Source: DATLCI01 sp035526435 | GTDB lineage: Bacteria; Acidobacteriota; Terriglobia; Terriglobales; Acidobacteriaceae | Assembly (NCBI GenBank): GCA_035526435.1 | Contig: DATLCI010000193.1 | Span: forward strand, 1 to 38,010 | DNA length: 38,010 nucleotides | Direction of reading: 5' to 3' | Shown: positions 23,392 through 34,422 of the stretch, in pieces | Numbering within the stretch: the stretch's first letter is position 1 | Layout: every line of letters starts with the position of its first letter | Position numbers and translations under genes: made by a program | The notes under the pieces: model-generated | Databases searched by the model: none | Seen by the model: the letters and a program-made list of their open reading frames with translations, nothing else | What the model was told of the DNA's origin: nothing

Positions 23392-24816
23392 ATGAGCCAA
23401 CGAAAGACCAGGCTGGCGGCAAAGGCCGCTTTGTTCGTTAGCATACTCATCTTAACCGCAGCTACGTTGGCGCAAACTTCCGCTCCGGCTACGAAGAGCA
23501 CCCGCACCCCGCGCATGACCAAGAAAGATGTAGACCCTGCGATTGCCGCGGCATTGAAAAATGTTTCCGCCGCACACATCAAGGCGACCATCGAGAAGCT
23601 CGTCAGCTTTCATAATCGCAACACCATCAGCTCCAATGATGCGGAGCTTTTGGCGAAAGGCCGGGGTGTTGTCGCTGCGCGGGACTGGATCAAATCAGAA
23701 TTCGAGCGGTACTCCAAAAGTTGCGGAGGCTGTCTGGAAGTAAAGCTTGATACGTTCACTGAGCCTGCGGCCAACCGCATTCCCAAACCGACGGAGATCA
23801 GCAACGTTTACGCTGTCCTGCGCGGAACGTCCGAGCAAAGCCCGCAGCCGATCTATGTCGTGACGGGTCATTACGACTCTCGCAACAGTGACACGCTCAA
23901 CATTACCGATCCCGCGCCCGGGGCGAATGACGATGCCAGCGGCACCGCGGTGAGCCTGGAATGCGCGCGCGTATTGAGCCAGCAAAAATTTCCCAGCACC
24001 ATCATCTTCCTTACGGTCGCGGGAGAGGAACAAGGGCTGAATGGCGCGCGCCACTTTGCCAAAATGGCGAAGACGGAAGGCTGGAACATTTCAGGCGTGT
24101 TGAACAATGACATCGTGGGCGGCAATAAGTCCAAAGACCAAGACCCTGCCATTGTTCGGGTTTTCTCCGAGGGTATTCCGCAGGCAGCGACTGAAGCCGA
24201 GTTGCGGACCATCCGCAACCTGGCTCTCGAAAACGATTCGCCCTCACGCCAGTTAGCGCGCTACGCCCGGGAGACTGGAGCGAAGTATGTGGCGGCTCCA
24301 TTTCAGGCAAAAATGATCTTCCGCCGCGACCGCTTCCTGCGCGGAGGCGACCACACCGCTTTTAACGAGAACGGATTCGCAGCCATCCGGTTCACCGAGT
24401 ATCGCGAAGATTTCAACCGGCAGCATCAGAACCCGCGGACCGAGAATGGCATCGAATATGGAGACTTGCCAAAGTTTGTGGACTTTGAGTACGTGGCGAA
24501 CGTCGCGCGGATCAATGTCGCGACTCTGGCCTCCCTGGCTTCCGCGCCCGCGCCTCCGTCGAACGTCAAGGTGCTGACCAAGAAGCTGGACAACGACACC
24601 GATCTTACCTGGGAGGCGTCCGCGGACGGTCGCGCCGTGAAATATGAGGTGGTCTGGCGTCCGACCACCGCCTCTGAGTGGGAGAACGCGGAAGCGCTAG
24701 GCAATGTTACTTCCGCGAACTTCAAGCGATCGAAGGACAACGTGATCTTCGGCGTGCGCTCGGTCGACAAGAAGGGCAACCGCAGCGTTGTAGTGTTACC
24801 CACGCCGGAACGATAA
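23392..24816 (+). CDS. Secreted M28-family zinc peptidase
   Basis: 474 residues. A signal peptide ends near residue 28 (AATLAQ). The M28 (aminopeptidase Y/S-like) metal ligands are all visible: H160 in TGHYDS, D180 in GANDDASG, the catalytic and ligand Glu pair in GEEQG (212-213), D240 in LNNDIVG and H321 in GGDHTAF. Two zinc ions are expected and the reaction is removal of N-terminal residues from peptides. The last about 85 residues (APPSNVKVLTKKLDNDTDL...) form a fibronectin-III-like module. An N-terminal CGGC (111-114) could be a disulphide. The ATG at 23392 is preceded by GAGG. The rhomboid gene follows after 16 bp, suggesting an operon. Confidence 0.9.
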   Translation: MSQRKTRLAAKAALFVSILILTAATLAQTSAPATKSTRTPRMTKKDVDPAIAAALKNVSAAHIKATIEKLVSFHNRNTISSNDAELLAKGRGVVAARDWIKSEFERYSKSCGGCLEVKLDTFTEPAANRIPKPTEISNVYAVLRGTSEQSPQPIYVVTGHYDSRNSDTLNITDPAPGANDDASGTAVSLECARVLSQQKFPSTIIFLTVAGEEQGLNGARHFAKMAKTEGWNISGVLNNDIVGGNKSKDQDPAIVRVFSEGIPQAATEAELRTIRNLALENDSPSRQLARYARETGAKYVAAPFQAKMIFRRDRFLRGGDHTAFNENGFAAIRFTEYREDFNRQHQNPRTENGIEYGDLPKFVDFEYVANVARINVATLASLASAPAPPSNVKVLTKKLDNDTDLTWEASADGRAVKYEVVWRPTTASEWENAEALGNVTSANFKRSKDNVIFGVRSVDKKGNRSVVVLPTPER

Positions 24817-24832
24817 CGGAGACAGGCAGGCG

Positions 24833-25678
24833 ATGAGAGGAACAATGTCACGGGGTGGCGGCATGGGCGGCTTCAACATGCCGCAGTTCACCGGCGCGGT
24901 GAAATGGCTGATCCTGGCCAACGTGGCGGTGTTCGTCCTGCAGTCGGTCATGTATGCCTTCTTGCCGGAGGCCGCGCAGGTGTTTCGCTACCTCGCGCTT
25001 ACGCCGGAACACATTTTAGGCAGGGGATATCTCTGGGAGCTGATCAGCTACGCCTTTCTGCATGGCGGCGTGATGCATTTGTTCTTCAACATGCTTACGC
25101 TCTGGATGTTCGGCGCCCAGATGGAAGGTCATTTCGGTCGGCGGCAATTCTTCGAATTCTTTTATTTCTGCGTGATCGGGTCCGCGATCGTCTTCACGTT
25201 AGTATCCTACTCAGCAGTCTTCGGGCTCTCGCCGCTGGTGCATCTGGTAGGCGCTTCGGGCGGGATATTCGGATTACTGATCGCTTTCGGAATGATCTTC
25301 TCCGAAGCCCAGATCTATCTCTTCCCCTTCCCCATCGCGGTCAAAGCAAAATACCTGGTCGCTATGTGGATGGGCATCGACATCTTATTGATGTTGCGCA
25401 ACGAGGAGCCGGGTTCGGCCATCGCCCACTTGGGCGGGGCGGCGTTCGGCTACCTGTATTTGAAATTCCTGCCGCGCAAAGGGTTGGGCTTTGGCTTCAG
25501 CGAGTCGTTCTACGGGGTGCGCAACCGCTATCACAAGTGGAAACGTCGGCAGGCGGCCAAAAAATTTGAAGTGTACATGCGCGAACATGACCGCAGCGAC
25601 TACTTTGACGAGCACGGCAACTACCGTGATCCGAAAAAAGACAATGGGGATGCGGGCAAGGGGCCGTGGGTGAATTAA
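24833..25678 (+). CDS. Rhomboid family intramembrane serine protease
   Basis: 281 residues with six or more membrane helices. Rhomboid catalytic residues are in place: the oxyanion motif HGGVMHLFFNM (His-Asn) in helix 2, S142 in LVGASGGIFG and H199 in AHLGGAAFG. WMFG and the loop-1 features are also typical. It cleaves within membrane segments of other proteins. A long soluble basic tail after about residue 215 (RYHKWKRRQAAKKFEVYMRE) extends into the cytoplasm. Start: ATG 24833; an ATG at 24845 with GAGG just upstream is also possible. It sits directly downstream of the M28 peptidase gene, pairing two proteases. Confidence 0.93.
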   Translation: MRGTMSRGGGMGGFNMPQFTGAVKWLILANVAVFVLQSVMYAFLPEAAQVFRYLALTPEHILGRGYLWELISYAFLHGGVMHLFFNMLTLWMFGAQMEGHFGRRQFFEFFYFCVIGSAIVFTLVSYSAVFGLSPLVHLVGASGGIFGLLIAFGMIFSEAQIYLFPFPIAVKAKYLVAMWMGIDILLMLRNEEPGSAIAHLGGAAFGYLYLKFLPRKGLGFGFSESFYGVRNRYHKWKRRQAAKKFEVYMREHDRSDYFDEHGNYRDPKKDNGDAGKGPWVN

Positions 25679-25679
25679 C

Positions 25680-25707
25680 CCAGTGACTAGTGGCTAGTGG
25701 CTGGTCT
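25680..25707. repeat. Heptanucleotide tandem repeat
   Basis: The 32-bp gap between the rhomboid and pyk stops holds four seven-base units: CCAGTGA, CTAGTGG, CTAGTGG, CTGGTCT. The two central units are identical and the outer ones diverged. No stem of terminator quality forms. Confidence 0.5.
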
Positions 25708-25710
25708 TCC

Positions 25711-27273
25711 CTACTTTTTGGATTTCTTTGCGCGCTGGTGTTTCTTCTTCGTCTCCACACCCTTCTTAGCCACCACCTTCCGGTGAATCACCCGTGCTTC
25801 CTCTTCGGTGGCAGTGCCGATCACGTGCAGCCGCATGAAGTTGGTTGAACCGGAGGTGGTTCGGGTACCTGCCACGATCCCGATGACATCCTCTCTCTGC
25901 ACCAGCCCACGCTTCAGCAACTCGCCCTCGGCGCCCCGCACCATGTCTTCCACCGACGGCGTGTGTTTACACAGGATGGGCGATACTCCCCACAATAAAT
26001 TCGCACGATTGCAGACTGCGGGCACGTAGGTCAGTGAATAAATATCCGTGGTCGGACGGTATTTCGAGATCAGGCGCGCAGTCGTCCCGGTCTCGGTATA
26101 GACGGCAATGGCCCGCATCTCCAGCTCTTGGGCGGCGTGGGCAATGGATTCGCAGATGGTCTCGGAAATAGAAAGTTTCTTGTCACTGCGGCGGCGCATG
26201 GGCGTTCCCGAGACCTGCATCTGACCTTCGGTCTCGGTGATGATCTTCGCCATCATGGCGACCGCTTCGCGCGGATGTTTGCCACTAGCCGTCTCGCCGG
26301 AGAGCATGAGGGCATCGGTGCCATCAAACACGGCGTTCGCCACATCACTGGCTTCGGCGCGCGTGGGCCGAGGATTCTCGATCATTGATTCGAGCATTTG
26401 GGTGGCGGTGATGACGGGCTTTCGCCACTCGGCGGCCCGCCGGATGATGTGCTTCTGGATCACCGGCACTTTTTCAGGCGGCATCTCGACGCCTAAGTCG
26501 CCGCGCGCGACCATGACGGCGTCGGAGGATTCCAGGATGGCTTCCAAGTGTTCGATGGCCTGCGGCTTTTCCAGCTTTGCGACGACCCAAGCGTCACTGC
26601 GATGGTCTTTGATCCGGCGCTTCACGTAGCGGACGTCATCGGCGCTGCGGATGAAAGAGACGGCCACCATATCAACGTTGTGCCGCAGCCCGAATTCCAG
26701 GTCAGCTTCGTCTTTTTCCGTCAATGAAGGTACGGTGACAACGGCACCCGGCAGATTGATGCCTTTGTGCTCGCCCAGCATGCCCCCATTCACAACTTCA
26801 CATTCAACATCGGAACCCTTTACCGCTTTCACGCGAAGCTCGATGAGACCGTCAGAAAGCAGGATGCGGGAGCCAGGCTCAACTTCCCGGGCCAGCGTCT
26901 GGAAGGTAGTGGAGATGATCTGGCCCGTGCCAAGCACGTCTTGCGGAGTGATGGTGATGCGCGAGCCGGCCTTCAGCGCGACCGGGATCCGGCTTTTTAG
27001 TCTGCCGGTGCGGATCTTGGGGCCCTGGAGATCTTGCAGGATGCAGATGCTGCGGCCTTCCTTCTGCGAAATGCGGCGCAATCGCTCGATGAGGCGGGCG
27101 TGGTCGTCATGCGTGCCGTGAGAGAAGTTTAGCCGGGCAACATCCATGCCGAAGCGCATGAGATCGCGCATGGCAAGGTCAGAATTGCTGGCGGGGCCGA
27201 GCGTGCAAACGATCTTGGCTTTGCGGCGGCCGGTCTTAAATTCCAGAGGGTGGGTCTCGAAATCCATGTCCAT
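25711..27273 (-). CDS. pyk: Pyruvate kinase
   Basis: 520 residues. It converts phosphoenolpyruvate and ADP to pyruvate and ATP. The N-terminal RRKAKIVCTLGPASNS, the metal/substrate region VARLNFSHG, the active-site VARGDLGVEMP and the signature ITATQMLESMIENPRPTRAEASDVANAVFDG (shown in part by its first and last residues) are all canonical, and SGETASGKHP follows. The C-terminal allosteric domain is present. A short Lys-rich tail (KKGVETKKKHQRAKKSKK) is extra compared with E. coli enzymes of about 470 residues. The start is ATG 27273; a second ATG two codons later is also possible. The YihY-like gene lies 59 bp upstream on the same strand. Confidence 0.96.
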   Translation of the reverse strand: MDMDFETHPLEFKTGRRKAKIVCTLGPASNSDLAMRDLMRFGMDVARLNFSHGTHDDHARLIERLRRISQKEGRSICILQDLQGPKIRTGRLKSRIPVALKAGSRITITPQDVLGTGQIISTTFQTLAREVEPGSRILLSDGLIELRVKAVKGSDVECEVVNGGMLGEHKGINLPGAVVTVPSLTEKDEADLEFGLRHNVDMVAVSFIRSADDVRYVKRRIKDHRSDAWVVAKLEKPQAIEHLEAILESSDAVMVARGDLGVEMPPEKVPVIQKHIIRRAAEWRKPVITATQMLESMIENPRPTRAEASDVANAVFDGTDALMLSGETASGKHPREAVAMMAKIITETEGQMQVSGTPMRRRSDKKLSISETICESIAHAAQELEMRAIAVYTETGTTARLISKYRPTTDIYSLTYVPAVCNRANLLWGVSPILCKHTPSVEDMVRGAEGELLKRGLVQREDVIGIVAGTRTTSGSTNFMRLHVIGTATEEEARVIHRKVVAKKGVETKKKHQRAKKSKK

Positions 27274-27332
27274 GTGTGATGAGTGCCTTGCGGAAATAAA
27301 CGAGTTGGCGGAAACAGTTAGTGTACCGCTTT

Positions 27333-28229
27333 TCAGGTGCGTCGGCGCGGCCCTTTACGGCGGTCACGCCCCCGGCGTTCGTCGCCTTCCACCGCCTTCG
27401 TCCGGGGACAGGCAATAGCGTTGAACTCCGCGCCTACCAGGATGGTTATAGACACGATATAGAGCAGTACTAACAGCGCAATACCGGCTCCCAAAGGGCC
27501 GTAAATGAGGTTGTAGGAGGCGTAACGAGTCACATACCAGCCAAAGACCAGGCTTGCGGGGAACCATAAACAAGTAGCCACCACCGCTCCCGGGAGCACG
27601 CGATGCCACGGCTGCACCCGCGGTAGACCCCAATGATAGATCAGCATGATGGCCGTAACGCTGGCGACGCCGGAGATCAACCAGCGGCTGAGGCTCCAGA
27701 CAAACAGCACCCAGACCTTGGGGACAAGTCGCATATGCAGTAGCACCCAGATCTCAATCACATTGCCAAAGGCGACCAGCACCATGGCAAACGCCATGGG
27801 CGCAAATCCGAACAGCACCAGTTGAAGAGCGACCACGCGTTCCCGCCAGAAGCCCCAGGGGTTGATGGAAATCCCGTACGCACGCCGGAAGCCTTCCATC
27901 CACGAGATCATGATGCCGGAGGCGGCGAAAATCATGATGGAGCTGGCAGAATAAACTTCCTTGAGCGGACGCTGCGTTCCCTGGAATATGCCAAGGACAG
28001 TCGTGCTGGTACCCGGTGGCAGCACCAGGCCAAGCGCAAAGGATATCTCGCGGAAGAATCGGGTAGTAGTGTGGGTTTCTGCGAGTATCCAGGAAACGAT
28101 GATCAGCAGGGGAAAGACCGTAAGGATGGAGGAATACGCGGCTCCTTTGGACATCATGAAGACGCCATGTCGGAAGGCATTCCAAAATGCCTTGCGGAGG
28201 GTATTCAGGTTGTGAAGGGTCGCACTCAC
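27333..28229 (-). CDS. YihY/UPF0761 family membrane protein
   Basis: 298 residues with six membrane helices and the YihY family pattern: AFWNAFRHGVFMMSKGAAYSS at the N-terminus, FPLLIIVSW, and a C-terminal YGPLGAGIALLVLLYIVSI preceding VGAEFNA. The family was once mislabelled RNase BN; its function is not established. A positively charged tail (RRGRDRRKGPRRRT) follows. The start is GTG at 28229 with AGGAG very close upstream (spacing about 3-4 nt). It precedes pyk on the same strand. Confidence 0.88.
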   Translation of the reverse strand: MSATLHNLNTLRKAFWNAFRHGVFMMSKGAAYSSILTVFPLLIIVSWILAETHTTTRFFREISFALGLVLPPGTSTTVLGIFQGTQRPLKEVYSASSIMIFAASGIMISWMEGFRRAYGISINPWGFWRERVVALQLVLFGFAPMAFAMVLVAFGNVIEIWVLLHMRLVPKVWVLFVWSLSRWLISGVASVTAIMLIYHWGLPRVQPWHRVLPGAVVATCLWFPASLVFGWYVTRYASYNLIYGPLGAGIALLVLLYIVSITILVGAEFNAIACPRTKAVEGDERRGRDRRKGPRRRT

Positions 28230-28307
28230 TCGCTCCTAGAGTAGCAAGGGAAAGCCCCGCAATCAGCACATTCCGCGTTGGCGGAAAGGATACCTCCCGA
28301 AGGGCGC

Positions 28308-29462
28308 CTACTTCACCGCGTTGTACTTCTTTAAAATCTCGAGCGTTTTGCTGATCGGTAAGGCTTCAACGGTATTTCCATTTCCCGTAACGGTAGTTGC
28401 TTTCAATAAAGAGTTATAAATCGCTTCTTCGGTGGCTTCGATCACCGCCTGAAAAAGCGGTGACATGTCGTCATTGGCCAAAAGCTTCGCCTCGCGAATG
28501 GCCGGTTTGCCTTTGACCGGAGTTACGCGGAGTTCAGGAGCGGTGGAAAAAGCGATTACATAATCCCCACTGCCATTGCTACCCGAAGATCCGGTGCGGG
28601 CCAGTCCCATCATCGCACGCGCAGCCATGCGCGAAAGGTTGCGATGATCCACGGGCGCGTCGGTCGCAATGATAATGATGATGGATCCGTCCGCCTTGGA
28701 CTTCACCTGGTCGCCGTCGGACGCAAGTCCTTTTAGGTAATGCTGTCCGAGCTCTTGACCAACCGGCGCGCCATTCATGGTCAAGATGCCGCCGTAGTTC
28801 GTTTGCACCAGAACGCCTACGGTGAATGCCCCCATACTTGGGGGAAGTTTGCGCGAGGAAGAGCCAATGCCGCCCTTGAAGCCGAATGCTACCGTCCCCG
28901 TGCCCGCACCGACGCTACCTTCTTCTATAGCTCCCGCTTTGGCCCCACGAATCGCCGCGAAGACTTCTTCTCTTCCTACGTGGCGCCCGCGGCCGTCGTT
29001 GAGGAATCCATCGTTGGTTTCGCCGACCAAGGGATTTACTGACCGGACGGCTTCGTTCCCGTGCAGCTCGAGCATGTAATCCAAGACTGCATCCGCGACG
29101 CGCGGCACATTCAGGGTTGAAGTCAGCAGGATGGGCGTCTCAATCTCTCCCAATTCATTTACCTGCGTGGACCCCATCAACTTGCCGAAGGCGTTTCCCA
29201 CGAACACCGCCCCCGGCACCTTTTCCTGGAACAGATTACCGCCGTGCGGCAGGATCACGGTCACGCCCGTCCGGATATTGTCTTTGCGAACGACGGTGCT
29301 GTGACCCACCTTTACTCCTGCAACGTCGGTGATAGCATTGTCGGCGCCCGTGGGCAGCACTCCGACGATGATCTTCAGGTCACGCGCGCGCGGACGGGTT
29401 TCGGGAGCGGTCTGGGCAATGAGGTTCGGAATGAGCAGCAGAAGCAGCAAACATGACTTCAT
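28308..29462 (-). CDS. Secreted P1-family (DmpA-type) aminopeptidase
   Basis: 384 residues with the ATG at 29462. A signal peptide (SCLLLLLLIPNLIAQ) precedes a complete DmpA/peptidase-family-S58 domain: DNAITDVAGVKVGHSTV, TGVTVILPHGG, the NPLVGETNDGFLND region and GFKGGIGSSSR near residue 200. These enzymes are made as a precursor that cuts itself before a Ser/Thr, which then becomes the N-terminal nucleophile of the beta chain. The Ser run in GGIGSSSR is the candidate site. Activity would be on N-terminal D- or beta-amino acids or ordinary peptides. A longer frame to 29636 adds 58 residues ahead of the signal peptide and is rejected. It is divergent from the toxin-antitoxin locus. Confidence 0.9.
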   Translation of the reverse strand: MKSCLLLLLLIPNLIAQTAPETRPRARDLKIIVGVLPTGADNAITDVAGVKVGHSTVVRKDNIRTGVTVILPHGGNLFQEKVPGAVFVGNAFGKLMGSTQVNELGEIETPILLTSTLNVPRVADAVLDYMLELHGNEAVRSVNPLVGETNDGFLNDGRGRHVGREEVFAAIRGAKAGAIEEGSVGAGTGTVAFGFKGGIGSSSRKLPPSMGAFTVGVLVQTNYGGILTMNGAPVGQELGQHYLKGLASDGDQVKSKADGSIIIIIATDAPVDHRNLSRMAARAMMGLARTGSSGSNGSGDYVIAFSTAPELRVTPVKGKPAIREAKLLANDDMSPLFQAVIEATEEAIYNSLLKATTVTGNGNTVEALPISKTLEILKKYNAVK

Positions 29463-29497
29463 GCCGAACAGACTAAGCGGACGGAGCAATCCGGCAC

Positions 29498-29519
29498 AAT
29501 AAAAAACGGAACCCTTGCG
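29498..29519. repeat. 22-bp direct repeat, left copy
   Basis: This 22-bp sequence, starting AATAAAAAACGG and ending CCCTTGCG, recurs exactly at 30036-30057. It lies between dmpA and the antitoxin gene. The match ends at both sides at the repeat boundary. It is the left arm only of the rpoC terminator hairpin; the complementary arm is missing here. Confidence 0.93.
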
Positions 29520-29543
29520 CCTTGGTATCGCCCCGAGAAATGA

Positions 29544-29549
29544 TATAAA
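29544..29549 (+). promoter_or_regulatory. Putative antitoxin promoter -10
   Basis: TATAAA ends 7 nt before the ATG at 29557. TTGGTA (29522-29527) lies 16 nt upstream as a possible -35. There is no Shine-Dalgarno, so the antitoxin message is probably leaderless. Confidence 0.5.
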
Positions 29550-29556
29550 TGCTGTT

Positions 29557-29736
29557 ATGGAACCGGCCAAAGAACAAGCCAAGAAGGCATTAAATGCGCT
29601 CCCAGATGACGCGACGTGGGAAGATATTATGTACAAGCTCTATGTCATGGAGCAGATCGCTCTAGGGACAAGAGACCTGGACGAAGGTCGGACGGTCTCA
29701 GATGAGGAAGTGAAGAAGCGATTTGGCATTGAATAA
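29557..29736 (+). CDS. Antitoxin-like small protein of a RelE/ParE-type module
   Basis: 59 residues, acidic and helical: KEQAKKALNALPDDATWEDIM, then YKLYVMEQIALGTRDLDEGRTV and a C-terminal SDEEVKKRFGIE. This is the pattern of small antitoxins found before ParE/RelE toxins (ALxxLPDDATWEDIxYxLYVxxxI.GLxDxxxGRxVxxEEVxxRF). Such antitoxins bind and neutralise the toxin and usually repress the promoter. The frame is intact. The toxin frame follows with overlap; the TAA here shares its last A with an ATG at 29736. A longer start at 29515 lacks any resemblance and would overlap the direct repeat. Confidence 0.8.
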   Translation: MEPAKEQAKKALNALPDDATWEDIMYKLYVMEQIALGTRDLDEGRTVSDEEVKKRFGIE

Positions 29737-30037
29737 TGGCTTCTGGTGGTCAGAGAAAGCCCTTCGAGATCTAAACTCACATTTACGCTTTTGTCGCCAC
29801 GGACTCCACCGTTTACGCGAACCGCCTCGTAAGGCGTCTCATCCAAAGTGCCAATCGCGCGCAGGTATTTCCCGCATCAGGCGATTGGTTCCAGAGCTGG
29901 ATGATCCATCCTATCGTGAATTCATCGTAGGCAACTACCGACTCGTCTACAGGGCCACTAAGGATTCAATCGGCATCGTTGCTATTGTTCACGGTAGCCG
30001 CCATCTCAAGTCCGTCAAAGACTTCGTCGAGGAATAA
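29723..30037 (+). pseudogene. RelE/ParE-type toxin gene with two compensating frameshifts
   Basis: The open frame is 104 residues, but only its ends look like a toxin: WSEKALRDLNSHLRF at the start, and RLVPELDDPSYREFIVGNYR then LVYRATKDSIGIVAIVHGSRH at the end, typical of the ParE/RelE fold. The middle (CRHGLHRLREPPRKASHP) is nonsense. In the neighbouring frame the same bases read VATDSTVYANRLVRRLI and QSANRAQVFPASG, which is the expected toxin middle. Adding one base loss at the T4 run 29789-29792 and one base gain near 29882 restores an ordinary toxin of about 100 residues. No ATG is in frame; TTG 29723 or 29729 would start it, while the overlapping ATG 29736 is in another frame and stops soon. 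The toxin is probably inactive. Confidence 0.75.
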
Positions 30038-30057
30038 TAAAAAACGGAACCCTTGCG
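30036..30057. repeat. 22-bp direct repeat, right copy
   Basis: Exact copy of 29498-29519, starting within the toxin stop codon. Here it forms the left arm and loop of the complete terminator hairpin next to rpoC. Confidence 0.93.
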
Positions 30058-30069
30058 GGTCCCGTTTTT
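30039..30069. terminator. Bidirectional terminator of rpoC and the TA locus
   Basis: AAAAACGG (30040-30047) pairs with CCGTTTTT (30062-30069), and ACCC with GGGT around a TTGC loop; one A/C mismatch lies between the arms. It is A-rich on the left and T-rich on the right, so it works both ways, ending rpoC on the minus strand. Confidence 0.85.
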
Positions 30070-30086
30070 CATTTCATGCAATGTGC

Positions 30087-34277
<4,191 letters not shown>

Positions 34278-34387
34278 GGTTTCCTCCTGCCGAAGATCAC
34301 GATCCCGGCTGCCGGCTCTCGATCCCACTAAGCTTCATCTCAACCCGCCACTCGAGAGCAAGGTGGCCGGGGAGTTTCGAACCAAAC

Positions 34388-34413
34388 GGGACGCAGCGAA
34401 ACCGCTGCGTCCC
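34388..34413. other. Perfect 11-bp hairpin between rpoB and rpoC
   Basis: GGGACGCAGCG, loop AAAC, CGCTGCGTCCC: a perfect 11-bp GC-rich stem starting 9 nt after the rpoB stop. On the minus (rpoBC) strand it is followed by GTTTGGTT rather than a T-tract, so it is a weak terminator at most. An attenuator or an RNA-processing site controlling the ratio of the two subunits is possible. Confidence 0.75.
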
Positions 34414-34422
34414 AACAAGTTG

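Noticed and set aside
28271..28286. TTCCGC-GTTG-GCGGAA inverted repeat between the YihY-like gene and dmpA.
   Set aside because: A 6-bp stem without a T-tract on either strand; it may be chance.
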